From: a virus
Direction: 5' to 3' (one strand)
DNA: 60,430 nt
Virus record (IMG/VR): IMGVR_UViG_3300009151_000080
Coordinates: 1-60,430 of that record
Shown here: positions 32,664 through 41,036 of the stretch, in pieces
How positions within the stretch are numbered: the stretch's first letter is position 1
How the letters are laid out: each line of letters begins with the position of its first letter
Program-made: the position numbers and the translations under genes
Notes under the pieces: model-generated
Told to the model about the DNA's origin: nothing
The model's database searches: none
Seen by the model: only the letters and a program-made list of their open reading frames with translations

Positions 32664-33590
32664 ATGATTATATCAAATACAGTAATGGTAAAAGTAAATA
32701 CAAAAAATATCAAATCACTAAAAGAACACGGATATAACAACTTAAAAATTAAAAATGAAATAGAAATAAAAGTTGAGCACCTATCAAAAGGATCACACTA
32801 CCTAATAGATGTTTGTTGCGATGTTTGCCAAAAACAAAGAAGTATAATGTATAAAGAATATCTATATAATTTAAAGAGTGGTGGGTATTATTCTTGTCAA
32901 GGAATTTGTAGCACTGGAAAAAATAAAAAAACTTGTTTAGAGAAATATGGTGTAGATAATCCAACAAAATCAGTAGAAATTTTAGAAAAAAGACATCTCA
33001 ATAATATATTAAAATATGGTTATGAATATAATACACTATTCAACGAAAAATTAAAACTATCAATAATGGATAAATATGGTGTAGATAATCTATCTAAATC
33101 AGAAGAAGTTAGAGAAAAAAGAAAGAAAACAATGATAGAAAGATATAACGTTGAGTATTATGTTTTATCAAAAGAATTTAAAAATAAGAGCGAAAAGAGT
33201 TGTATAAAAAACTATGGTAAATCACACCCAATGAAAATAAAAGAGGAAGTTAAAAAAAGATTGAATAAAATGGGATTAGACTTTGAAACTAACGATTTCA
33301 TAATTTATAGAAGATTGGTAGATAAATTCACAAAATATAATAGAAATAAATTATTAGAAAATTGGAACGGAAATGATGCATATGATGGGGAATACATTAA
33401 AGAAAACTTCAATTTAAAGGGACAACATGGGGATTATCCAACTATTGACCACATCAAATCTGTTAAAGAATGTTTTAATGAAGGATTACTACCAATATAT
33501 GTAGCAGATATTAATAATCTATGTATAACGAAAAGAAGAATAAATTCAAAAAAAGGATTTAAAAATAACATTGAGTCGCTGAGTAAGTAA
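32664..33590 (+). CDS. HNH-type homing endonuclease (DUF7487-like N-terminus)
   Basis: 308 residues. The N-terminal zinc module (VCCDVCQKQR...C) is followed by three 'YGVDNP.KS.E(I/V)' type repeats. The C-terminus carries TIDHIKSVKECFNEGLLP and NNLCITKRRINSKKG, an HNH-like nuclease pattern (D-H, then N..C and K..N). It is intact and related to the truncated gene at 21950. Its 3' end overlaps the convergent nicotinamidase-like gene by 32 bases, suggesting it inserted there. Confidence 0.75.
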   Translation: MIISNTVMVKVNTKNIKSLKEHGYNNLKIKNEIEIKVEHLSKGSHYLIDVCCDVCQKQRSIMYKEYLYNLKSGGYYSCQGICSTGKNKKTCLEKYGVDNPTKSVEILEKRHLNNILKYGYEYNTLFNEKLKLSIMDKYGVDNLSKSEEVREKRKKTMIERYNVEYYVLSKEFKNKSEKSCIKNYGKSHPMKIKEEVKKRLNKMGLDFETNDFIIYRRLVDKFTKYNRNKLLENWNGNDAYDGEYIKENFNLKGQHGDYPTIDHIKSVKECFNEGLLPIYVADINNLCITKRRINSKKGFKNNIESLSK

Positions 33591-34173
33591 GAATAAAATT
33601 AGTTTTAATTACCACACCTAAAGCTTCCGCAACAACAACAACATCTTTAAGACATTCTTCTCTTGCCCCGCCCACAACCGTAACTTCTAACCCTTTCCAA
33701 CTATTCAAAAGATTTAAAAGTTTTTTAGGACACTCAAACCATTGATGGTTGTTTCCTATAAAAACTATAATAGTACCAACTTTTGTCGGAAAATACTGGC
33801 CCTTTTTTAGTTGTTTTTTATTCTCTAGATCTTTTATCTGATTGTAAACATTCTTATCAAGATTCTTTCTATAGAAATCAGCATTAACAGCATAGTTATA
33901 TCTCTTTTCAATAAGATCTTTTTGGTTTGGGAAATTATATAAATCGTTACTTATAGGTATTTTAGGGTTACTATGATATAAATAATCAGTATCAACATCT
34001 TTTCCTTCCACATGATTGTCCCACAGTTGATAAACATTTGTAAACTGATTACAAAATTTAATCAACTCGTTTAAATACATTGGTGTATAGAATTTTTTAA
34101 ATGACTTCTGTACGTCAACGATTAGAAGATTAGATACTTCATTAAGTTCTTCAAATAACTTTAAGTGTTTCAT
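33559..34173 (-). CDS. CTS-bearing nicotinamidase/isochorismatase-like hydrolase
   Basis: 204 residues. MKHLKLFEELNEVSN is a capsid-targeting-like leader. LLIVDVQKSF (catalytic Asp) starts the cysteine-hydrolase fold, QLWDNHVEG matches the metal-binding D-x-H of nicotinamidases, and VTVVGGAREECLKD supplies the nucleophile Cys in the usual 'GV.tE.CV..T' position. The catalytic Lys may lie in DFYRKNLDK. Such enzymes deamidate nicotinamide or hydrolyse isochorismate. A packaged NAD-linked enzyme is an inference. AATATATACTATA runs into the ATG. Confidence 0.55.
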   Translation of the reverse strand: MKHLKLFEELNEVSNLLIVDVQKSFKKFYTPMYLNELIKFCNQFTNVYQLWDNHVEGKDVDTDYLYHSNPKIPISNDLYNFPNQKDLIEKRYNYAVNADFYRKNLDKNVYNQIKDLENKKQLKKGQYFPTKVGTIIVFIGNNHQWFECPKKLLNLLNSWKGLEVTVVGGAREECLKDVVVVAEALGVVIKTNFILTYSATQCYF

Positions 34174-34198
34174 TATAGTATATATTAAATAATTGCAT

Positions 34199-34233
34199 AA
34201 AAAAACATCAATCTTAAAGATTGATGTTTTTTT
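34199..34233 (-). terminator. Terminator after the Gln/Pro-rich protein gene
   Basis: AAAAACATCAATC-TTAAA-GATTGATGTTTTT hairpin downstream of the minus-strand gene ending at 34248. Confidence 0.85.
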
Positions 34234-34247
34234 ATTTTAATATCTTA

Positions 34248-34868
34248 TTAAGAAGGTAATTCTTCTTCATTTTCTTCCTCTTCCTCTTCTTCTGGATTTA
34301 CTTCTTCATATCCCTGACCTTGTGCCTGAGCTTGTCCCTGAGGAGCTGCTTGACCTTGAGCTTGTCCCTGTCCTTGTGGTTGAGTCTCAGCTTGAACTTG
34401 TGGTTGAGCTTGTCCCTGAGGAGCCATTTGACCCTGAGCTTGTGGAGCTGGTTGAGCTTGTCCTTGAGGAGCCATTTGACCTTCTGGAGCCATTTGACCT
34501 TCTGGAGCCATTTGTGTTTGTGCTTGTCCTTGAGGAGCCATTTGAGCTGGAGCTTGTTGAGCACCTGATTGACCCTGTCCTTGAGCACCACCAACAAGAG
34601 CGTTAGCCGGCATCTTATCAGCGTCTAATCCGTTCTGAACCACCCATTTAATGATTTCTTCAGCTAAGTCCATATCACCAAAGAACTGTCTCAAATTCTT
34701 ACCAACGTTGTCCTTAACTTTTTTAACGTAAGCGTTTAGTAAAGATTGTGGAACATCTGCCATAATTCTTACTTTGTAGATATCATTAACTTGAAGTACA
34801 GACTCTTTAATAATGTCGTCTCTTCTTCTTTTAACTCTATAGCTTTCAAACATTCTGATGTGTTTCAT
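34248..34868 (-). CDS. CTS-bearing virion-type protein with Gln/Pro/Gly repeats
   Basis: 206 residues. MKHIRMFESYRVKRRRDD is a capsid-targeting-like leader with a basic patch. Residues 20-90 are a compact helical domain (VRIMADVPQSLLNAYVKKV). Residues 94-186 are repeats of QMAPQGQAQ and QGQAQ type, and the end is an acidic run (EEVNPEEEEEEENEEELPS). The disordered tail is unlike any other protein here except the portal and scaffold tails. Late promoter motif AATATATAC is about 45 bases upstream. Confidence 0.6.
   Translation of the reverse strand: MKHIRMFESYRVKRRRDDIIKESVLQVNDIYKVRIMADVPQSLLNAYVKKVKDNVGKNLRQFFGDMDLAEEIIKWVVQNGLDADKMPANALVGGAQGQGQSGAQQAPAQMAPQGQAQTQMAPEGQMAPEGQMAPQGQAQPAPQAQGQMAPQGQAQPQVQAETQPQGQGQAQGQAAPQGQAQAQGQGYEEVNPEEEEEEENEEELPS
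34311..34589 (-). repeat. Gln/Ala/Pro/Gly-rich coding repeat
   Basis: In-frame repeats coding MAPQGQAQ, MAPEGQ and GQAQGQ. Low complexity; long antisense frames over it are artefacts. Confidence 0.85.
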
Positions 34869-34935
34869 CTTGAAATTGTATTTTTTTATTGTTTTATAAG
34901 AGTATATATTATAAATAAAAACTCATTTTTTATCA

Positions 34936-35499
34936 TTAATGATGAACCAACACATGAAGTATGAAGAGACCAAACCCAAGTATTGTACCGGTTATACCAC
35001 CATACTTCCACTTATTCAATTTTGATATCATATTCTCATCATTTTTAATGATTTCATCCTTTAATTTTAACTGAGCTTCCGCTTTTTTAAGATCGGCTTG
35101 ATAATTAAGTATTTGTTGATTAAGGTTATCTATCATTTTCTTTTGACCATCCCTTACCTCTTCAAGCTTTTTAGCTTTTATTTCCAACATAGCAACTTTT
35201 CTCTCATACTTATTAACAACTATAATATAGTGTTTGATAGTAGAGTCACAACTTATCTTCATGTCTTCTAATAACTCTAGAAGTTCTTCATCATTATCTA
35301 ATTTTTGAGCCTGTTCAATTGTTAGTATTATACCCACAGTATCTCCATTGACAACATAATAACTTGGAAGGGAGTTTATTATACTGTCTTTTATAGAAAC
35401 TATCTCATGTTTAGTAGTATCTTTAACTAAAGTGTCTGTTTGTGAATAAGCACCAAAACTTAAAAGTGTAGCGAGTATTAATGTAAATATTTTTTTCAT
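34936..35499 (-). CDS. Spanin-like protein: signal peptide, coiled coil, C-terminal membrane helix
   Basis: 187 residues. MKKIFTLILATLLSFGAYS-Q is a signal peptide with a Bacteroidota-style AYSQ cut site. Residues 85-160 form a coiled coil, and 165-187 a membrane helix (GITGTILGFGLFILHVLVHH). With the gene directly upstream it resembles a spanin-type pair that bridges inner and outer membranes in lysis. No lipobox was seen, so assignment is by topology. Confidence 0.45.
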   Translation of the reverse strand: MKKIFTLILATLLSFGAYSQTDTLVKDTTKHEIVSIKDSIINSLPSYYVVNGDTVGIILTIEQAQKLDNDEELLELLEDMKISCDSTIKHYIIVVNKYERKVAMLEIKAKKLEEVRDGQKKMIDNLNQQILNYQADLKKAEAQLKLKDEIIKNDENMISKLNKWKYGGITGTILGFGLFILHVLVHH

Positions 35500-35500
35500 A

Positions 35501-35914
35501 TTATTTCTTTGTTTTTTCTTTCAGAGAATTTAATAACTGATCCCCAGTTCTCTTGATAGGTTCTTCTTTTAATTTATGTATTTTATATTCAATAGAATCA
35601 AATTGTGACTTATAGTGATTAACCTTTACCACAGCATCATGTAACTCGTGATTAACCTTTACTAGTTTATGATTTATTTGACTTAACTCATGTTCTTTTT
35701 TATCAACATTTAGTTTAAGTGTATCATACTTACCTTCAAGTTTTAGTCTGTCTTCTTTAAGACTATCTCTCTGAACTTGTATAGCTGTTACAGAATCTTT
35801 TAACATTCTATTCTTTTCTCGTAATTCTTTCATACTTTTACCACCAAAAAAGGTCATAAGTAGAAAACCAACTAATAAAGACCCGATAATAATCAAGTTT
35901 GTCTTGTTTTTCAT
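35501..35914 (-). CDS. i-spanin-like protein: N-terminal membrane helix and coiled coil
   Basis: 137 residues. A membrane helix (NLIIIGSLLVGFLLMTFFGG, residues 6-25) followed by a long periplasmic coiled coil of Lys/Glu heptads (ELREKNRMLKDSVTAIQVQR, then YDTLKLNVDKKEHELSQINH). This is i-spanin/Rz-like topology. One base separates it from the next gene. Confidence 0.45.
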   Translation of the reverse strand: MKNKTNLIIIGSLLVGFLLMTFFGGKSMKELREKNRMLKDSVTAIQVQRDSLKEDRLKLEGKYDTLKLNVDKKEHELSQINHKLVKVNHELHDAVVKVNHYKSQFDSIEYKIHKLKEEPIKRTGDQLLNSLKEKTKK

Positions 35915-35952
35915 TTATTTTACATATATTTTTTTATAAGAAAAACTTTCCT

Positions 35953-35960
35953 TATATTTG
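35953..35960 (+). promoter_or_regulatory. Bacteroidota-type -7 element
   Basis: TATATTTG, 43 bases before the ATG at 36004 of the HAD gene; it supports that start over one farther upstream. Confidence 0.5.
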
Positions 35961-36003
35961 CTATATATATTTTCTACATAACTCCCAAAATAAATATTTA
36001 AAA

Positions 36004-36510
36004 ATGATTACAAAACTTGTATGTTTCGATTTTGACGGAACCCTTATCCATACACCAACACCCGAAACTGGTCGTCCAGAGTGGGAGAAGAAAACAGGAT
36101 TATCTTGGCAGGGTAGAGGTTGGTGGGGAAACCCAGAATCTCTTAACCTAAAGATTTTCTACCCTCCAGTAAACCAGTGGGTTTATAGTAAGTATCTACA
36201 GGCTAAGTCTGATCCAGAAGCTTATGTTTTTTTGGCAACTGGTCGTTTATCTAAACTTGCTCATCATGTACAAAGGGTACTTGACTTACACGAGATTGAG
36301 ATGGATGATGTTTTCTGCAACACCGGTGGAGATACCTTGAAATTCAAGTGTTATCTTTTTGAGCAGATAATCAAGAAGCATCCAAAAGCTACAGAATTCA
36401 CTATGTATGATGACCGACAGGAACATATGGATGAGTTCGTTAGTTGGGCTAAAAGACAACCAATAAAAGTCAACATCATCGATGTTGTGAACAAAAAGCA
36501 AATTTTTTAA
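36004..36510 (+). CDS. HAD-family protein of the Swiss-Army-Knife RNA-repair type
   Basis: 168 residues from the Met at 36004 (MITKLVCFDFDGTLIHTPTP). Motif I is DFDGTL (both Asp present), motif II the Thr in FLATGR, and motif IV YDDRQEHMDEF. The arrangement DFDGTL..TP....W, then TGR, then DDR.eH matches the HAD_SAK domain linked to RNA repair; a 5'/3' nucleotide phosphatase is the likely activity. A TAnnTTTG box upstream suggests early expression, together with clpS. Confidence 0.65.
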   Translation: MITKLVCFDFDGTLIHTPTPETGRPEWEKKTGLSWQGRGWWGNPESLNLKIFYPPVNQWVYSKYLQAKSDPEAYVFLATGRLSKLAHHVQRVLDLHEIEMDDVFCNTGGDTLKFKCYLFEQIIKKHPKATEFTMYDDRQEHMDEFVSWAKRQPIKVNIIDVVNKKQIF

Positions 36511-36540
36511 TAAATATATACAACAAAATAATAAAAGAAT

Positions 36541-36822
36541 ATGTCAACAATTACAAGAGAACAGGTAAGTACAGACTTGGAAGAAATACTCAGTTTACCT
36601 TACATTCTTATTCTACACAATGATGACCATAATACTTTTGACCACGTAATTGAAAGCCTTATAAAGTATTGTGGACATGAACTAGAACAAGCAACTCAAT
36701 GTGCTCACATCGTACACTTCACTGGTAAGTGCGATGTTAAGCGCGGTGATAAAGAAGTTGTAATGAAAAGCTACAACAAACTCAAAGGAGTTGGACTTTC
36801 CGTAACTATTGAAGAGGCTTAA
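36541..36822 (+). CDS. clpS: ClpS adaptor homologue
   Basis: 93 residues. YILILHNDDHNTFDHVIESL carries the NDD motif (27-29) that binds N-degron alpha-amino groups; CAHIVHFTGKC carries the pocket histidine (His59), and the length and C-terminus match ClpS. ClpS delivers proteins with destabilising N-terminal residues to ClpAP or a ClpC-type unfoldase. A phage copy could redirect the host protease. It lies 30 bases after the HAD gene and 3 bases before the next gene, likely one operon under the TATATTTG promoter. Confidence 0.85.
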   Translation: MSTITREQVSTDLEEILSLPYILILHNDDHNTFDHVIESLIKYCGHELEQATQCAHIVHFTGKCDVKRGDKEVVMKSYNKLKGVGLSVTIEEA

Positions 36823-36825
36823 AAT

Positions 36826-37107
36826 ATGTCTAAGGGTAGGAAATTTAAATTCTGTCAGGATGTTCCATTTATATCAGATGAGTATGGTAAACCAGTTGAT
36901 ATAGGATCTCTTGACAGAATTTTTACTGTTTTAGATGTTAAGTATCCACATATTATTATGAAACTTAGTAGGTCGGATAAACCTAAACCAGAAAGAACAC
37001 ATTTTTATATAAAAAGTCTTGAAATACCAGATACATGGATATCAACTATTTATATAGACTTCTTAGACGATTTAAGAGATAAAAAGATAGAAGAACTTCT
37101 ATCATAG
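36826..37107 (+). CDS. Unknown 93-residue protein in the clpS operon
   Basis: Starts three bases after clpS. Basic N-terminus (MSKGRKFKFCQDVPFI), then DRIFTVLDVKYPHIIMKLSR, a beta segment reading like an SH3-type barrel, and an acidic helix. No family recognised. Overlaps the convergent terminase gene end by 6 bases. Confidence 0.5.
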   Translation: MSKGRKFKFCQDVPFISDEYGKPVDIGSLDRIFTVLDVKYPHIIMKLSRSDKPKPERTHFYIKSLEIPDTWISTIYIDFLDDLRDKKIEELLS

Positions 37108-39258
37108 ATTTCTACCAAACCAATTAGTACTACCAGAGGTGTTATTATTCTTATATTGATTCATAAATTTTCTTTGTTTATTTATATTAATAATAGAAGA
37201 ATAATCAGCGGTATCTTTATAATCTATCCTTTTAAGGATTTCTTTAAATCCTGATAATGTTGTCGAATCTAATATTTTATTAGCATAGTCCTCAACCATT
37301 TCTCTATAGTCAAACTTAGAGAAAGCACTAGCCCCATTAACTAGGGTCATAACCGTATCGTCATTACCAATATCAGCAGCATATCTAATATTACCATGTG
37401 AAGTAATATGCTTTACGAATGTTGTTATCTCTCGTATGTTATCCTCATTATAAATCTTGAAGTTTTTCTTATCCATTGCTTCTTGATAATCTTTAACTAA
37501 TAGGTTTTTATTCTCACCAACTTTAAGTCCTATCTTTTCTTCAGTTGAGTCAGCTCGGTGTTTATATCTAAAGAAAACACTATTACCATAATTATTATTA
37601 CCATCAAATACGTTACGGAGTTCTGATAAGAAAGTATTACCAAAAGTGTTTAGTTCAAGAACTACTTTAAAATTCTCATAGTTAAAATACTCAAACATCA
37701 GAGTATAGAAAAGTTCAGCCAGTTGTTTAACTGAAATAAAATTGGACCGATAAATAGCTATCTGTTCTAAGCAAAAGAAATCGGACATTTGTGTGTATGT
37801 ATCCTTTTGCATATCTATAACTTCTTGACTTTTTGGAGATACTTTAAAGAAGTTCATAACAGAGTAATCTTGTCCCAATCCTTCAGATATATCAATAGAC
37901 ACGACACCTTTTATTCTATTTCTCATAATAGGTGTGTATATATTATCGTCATCTATCCACTTTAAATCAGAATATGAAAACTTCAGCCTTCTATCAAGCT
38001 CTTCTATCTGCTCATATTTAAACGGTTTCTTGTTATCTAATAGATTTTCTATTATACTTTCACTAAGTAAAGATCTAGTAGCATTTACGAATCTCAATCC
38101 ATACTCCTGATTGAACTGATCCTCACCACCAATGTCTTTAATAGCTTCTTCCTTCCAAGTTGTTACTTCAGAAACCGCTTGTATCGGTACTTCTAATCCC
38201 TCGTTATTAGTGATCATTAGGGTTCTTACTAGCTTATCTGGACAAGCATCATTATTATAGATGCAGATTATATCTTTAGCTATTTCACTATTGAACTTCA
38301 TTTCAACTTTAGTAAGATGTCCAAATGTGTCTTCAGTTGCCTTTAGAATTTCCTCTTTAGTTAATTTATTCTCATATAATCTATGATTATTTAATCTAAA
38401 GTAAGTAACAAATCGACCAGGCACTTGATGCCAATAAACTCTCATTGCTCTATAGTTATTCTTGAGTGGATCCCCGTCCGGTCTTTCTGCATCGGTAAGT
38501 AACTTATGAAATAAGTTCATACCATTTGGTGTTGATGTTATAATAATCTTTGAGTTCTCAATTGCTGATACTGTTGGGAAGGCCGCTGTATAATATGGTT
38601 CAATAATAGTAGCGGGTATATGTGCAAACTCATCTAAGTATAGAAAGTCAATAGTAAAACCGATTGCTGGTGTTTTACTTCTAGCTGACGATTTTATTCT
38701 ACAACCATTTTCAAATATCATATTTCTTTGAGTCCAGTTCTTAATGGCTGGTTTTAAGAAGAATGGTAACTGAACATATATTGACTTAATCTTATCAATG
38801 ATCTCGATTGTTGTACCAGCAATGTTAGCTACAATCATTATATTCTTATCATTATTGAACGTAACAAAGTGTAACATTGTTATTGCGGCGTTGATTGTCT
38901 TACCAATCTGACGAGAACCACATAGAATACTAAATCTGCTATTTGTATATAAGTCTAATATCTTCTTTTGATAGTCTCTTAGTCTTATATTCTGAATAGA
39001 ACCATCTTCTGTTTTAATTCTACAATACTTTTCAGCGAAGTATTGAATATCAAGTTTGCATCTAATATACTCTTGTATCTCGTCTGGTGTCATTGCAAAT
39101 GTTATACCTGCTCTTTTAACACCTATTTCACTTTTAAACCATGGATTCTGATATCTCTTAACAACGACACCGTCATTAATCTTATCAGTTATTTCTTCAA
39201 CTAATTTGGTTGTAAATACAAACTTCCTTTCATCTGTCACGTTTTTCGTTACTGCCAT
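37102..39258 (-). CDS. Terminase large subunit (T4 gp17-like)
   Basis: 718 residues. ATPase: CGSRQIGKT (Walker A, 113-121), FLYLDE (Walker B with catalytic Glu, 205-210) and TSTPNG (motif III, 241-246). RNase-H-like nuclease: VVSIDISEGLGQDYS (first Asp), FKVVLELNTFGNTF (Glu) and IGNDDTVMT (last Asp). It powers DNA packaging and cuts concatemers. T4 gp17 has 610 residues; extra sequence lies mostly at the N-terminus and between the two domains. A symmetrical AATATATATAA sits 19 bases upstream, shared with the divergent gene. Confidence 0.9.
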   Translation of the reverse strand: MAVTKNVTDERKFVFTTKLVEEITDKINDGVVVKRYQNPWFKSEIGVKRAGITFAMTPDEIQEYIRCKLDIQYFAEKYCRIKTEDGSIQNIRLRDYQKKILDLYTNSRFSILCGSRQIGKTINAAITMLHFVTFNNDKNIMIVANIAGTTIEIIDKIKSIYVQLPFFLKPAIKNWTQRNMIFENGCRIKSSARSKTPAIGFTIDFLYLDEFAHIPATIIEPYYTAAFPTVSAIENSKIIITSTPNGMNLFHKLLTDAERPDGDPLKNNYRAMRVYWHQVPGRFVTYFRLNNHRLYENKLTKEEILKATEDTFGHLTKVEMKFNSEIAKDIICIYNNDACPDKLVRTLMITNNEGLEVPIQAVSEVTTWKEEAIKDIGGEDQFNQEYGLRFVNATRSLLSESIIENLLDNKKPFKYEQIEELDRRLKFSYSDLKWIDDDNIYTPIMRNRIKGVVSIDISEGLGQDYSVMNFFKVSPKSQEVIDMQKDTYTQMSDFFCLEQIAIYRSNFISVKQLAELFYTLMFEYFNYENFKVVLELNTFGNTFLSELRNVFDGNNNYGNSVFFRYKHRADSTEEKIGLKVGENKNLLVKDYQEAMDKKNFKIYNEDNIREITTFVKHITSHGNIRYAADIGNDDTVMTLVNGASAFSKFDYREMVEDYANKILDSTTLSGFKEILKRIDYKDTADYSSIININKQRKFMNQYKNNNTSGSTNWFGRNL

Positions 39259-39276
39259 AGGAATATTTATTTTTTC

Positions 39277-39287
39277 AATATATATAA
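39277..39287. promoter_or_regulatory. Divergent putative late promoter for terminase and its neighbour
   Basis: AATATATATAA lies midway between the starts at 39258 and 39304 and reads as the late motif on both strands. Confidence 0.45.
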
Positions 39288-39303
39288 GAAAAATAGTGTT
39301 CCT

Positions 39304-39927
39304 ATGAGTAAGAAAGAGGAAAAGCTAAATTCTTTACAAGAAGAGTTTAATAAAATACAAGAAGATAATAAAGATTTAGATGTCAGTAAATACCTTGCCA
39401 AACCAAGTGATTTGCCAGATTTGGGTGAGATACAAATCTACGACTACAATATGGATATTGAAAAGACAAAAGATGAAGCCGATGAGGTACTTGAATCAAT
39501 GGTCGATTTCTATTTAGGGGATCATCCAGATGTATCTAATCATAGATATGTTAGAGCAAAACTGAAGCAAGATTCAAAGGTATATGCTAGATCATTATTC
39601 TTAGATGAGATGACAATGAAGAACTTCCTAACACAATTAAGACAAGTTGATAATGGTGATACTTCAGCTAGAATGCATGAGGTTATTAATCAGTCTATTG
39701 GTCAAATAAGAGATAATATAAAATTCGCTCAAAGTCAAAAAAGTGAATTGGAGAAGTATTACAAAGATATGAGAAGGGATATGGGTCTTAATGAAATATC
39801 AGAATCAATGGAACAAAAGAACATTGAACAACAAACCGAAGAAGGCAGTACCAAGGAAGACAGTAAGATTGTTGATTCCAGAAGTTTAAATGATATGATT
39901 GAGAAGTATATCAAGAATAAAGATTAA
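39304..39927 (+). CDS. Unknown helical protein next to terminase
   Basis: 207 residues, highly charged and helical (MSKKEEKLNSLQEEFNKIQE; VEDNGDTSARMHEVINQSIG-like middle; ERKYYKDMRRDMG). Divergent from the large terminase. A small-terminase or scaffold-like role is possible by position, but no motif shows it. Confidence 0.5.
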   Translation: MSKKEEKLNSLQEEFNKIQEDNKDLDVSKYLAKPSDLPDLGEIQIYDYNMDIEKTKDEADEVLESMVDFYLGDHPDVSNHRYVRAKLKQDSKVYARSLFLDEMTMKNFLTQLRQVDNGDTSARMHEVINQSIGQIRDNIKFAQSQKSELEKYYKDMRRDMGLNEISESMEQKNIEQQTEEGSTKEDSKIVDSRSLNDMIEKYIKNKD

Positions 39928-40772
39928 AACTTCCTATATGATTCAAAGGTCATAATAACATTAGATATGTTTATTATGACTTTTTTTTGATCAATCTTAT
40001 TTAGAATATTGTCATTTACTTTATTTATGAATAAACACGGCTTATACTCCTTGATATCTTCTTTAATAACATCTCTAATACCATTATCTGTTTTAGATAG
40101 TATTACTTCAAGTAATCCATTTATATCATCTGTTATTTTAAGAGTATCATAGTTATTATCATAATAGTATAACTTATCATATCTGGTTAGTTCTTTATCA
40201 ATAAACTTTTGATCATCGGTCTTATAACCAACTAAATGTTGAAGTAATAATCTCATTTTCTTAAACTTAACATCATCCTTATTTTGGTTATAGAAGTTTT
40301 CAGTAATGTAGTAGAAAGCTGTTACCTTAATACCTATTTCTTTTAACTTTTCTTCAAGTTTAGAAAGAAGGGTTTGGTAGTTTCTTTGGGTTTGTCTAGA
40401 ACAAATTATATAAATATCTTCGGTAGTATTCTTTAGAGTCATTAACAAATCCTCATTTATGGTAAAATCCATATTATCAATGATGTCTTTATTTAAAAAC
40501 TCTTGAAGACTTAGGGCAAAGTTAGCAAAATCAACTTTATTATTTTTTGCTTTTATTTTAAGTTTATTAACCATTTCAGTTGGTAACCAAAAGGTTTGAC
40601 CATTAAAGTCAATTTTATTTCCTTGCTTTCTATACACACCATTTTTAATCAGATTGAAGTCTGATTTTGATATTTTCATAATAGGAATATTTGGTTGGTC
40701 TTTATTAACCACCCAAGCTTGTGCATCTATATTAAGAAGTACATCTAAGTCAAAGAAGTGTCCCTTTACCAT
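39924..40772 (-). CDS. Unknown 282-residue protein
   Basis: Starts MVKGHFFDLDVLLNIDAQAW and includes a TTEDIYIICSRQTQRNYQTL segment. The FFDLDVLLN start resembles HAD motif I (DxDxxL), and IICSRQTQ could be motif II, but Lys and final Asp motifs are not evident, so only a loose HAD-like suggestion is made. Convergent with its right-hand neighbour; start overlaps the end of the zinc-ribbon gene. Confidence 0.45.
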   Translation of the reverse strand: MVKGHFFDLDVLLNIDAQAWVVNKDQPNIPIMKISKSDFNLIKNGVYRKQGNKIDFNGQTFWLPTEMVNKLKIKAKNNKVDFANFALSLQEFLNKDIIDNMDFTINEDLLMTLKNTTEDIYIICSRQTQRNYQTLLSKLEEKLKEIGIKVTAFYYITENFYNQNKDDVKFKKMRLLLQHLVGYKTDDQKFIDKELTRYDKLYYYDNNYDTLKITDDINGLLEVILSKTDNGIRDVIKEDIKEYKPCLFINKVNDNILNKIDQKKVIINISNVIMTFESYRKF

Positions 40773-40987
40773 AGTCTTTTCTTTTCTCCAGCTTTATTAA
40801 TTTTTATATCTATTGGATGAGCCATACCGTCCATCCTAGGACCTTCATACTTTTTATCAGTCCAAGTAACACCACCCGATAACTCATTATTAAACGAATG
40901 ACATTTATAACATTGAGTGCTCTCATAATCATCCGGAACGGATACTGTTGATTTACACCATGGACTAGAACATATTATTATTTTCAT
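40766..40987 (-). CDS. Small zinc-ribbon protein
   Basis: 73 residues from the Met at 40987 (MKIIICSSPWCKSTV), chosen because AATATATAACATT precedes it directly. Two cysteine pairs, CSSPWC and CYKC, form a zinc ribbon. A basic Gly-rich end follows. No specific family. Confidence 0.6.
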   Translation of the reverse strand: MKIIICSSPWCKSTVSVPDDYESTQCYKCHSFNNELSGGVTWTDKKYEGPRMDGMAHPIDIKINKAGEKKRLW

Positions 40988-41006
40988 AATGTTATATATT
41001 AAAAAT

Positions 41007-41031
41007 AAAACCCTCAAATATTTGAGGGTTT
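41007..41031 (-). terminator. Terminator between two minus-strand genes
   Basis: AAACCCTCAAATATTTGAGGGTTT is an almost perfect palindrome downstream of the gene ending at 41037. Confidence 0.8.
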
Positions 41032-41036
41032 ATAAC

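Noticed and set aside
34320-34606. Long open frames on both strands over the Gln/Pro-rich repeat
   Set aside because: They arise from the low-complexity composition; the frame with the MKHIRMFE start, promoter and terminator is the plausible gene.
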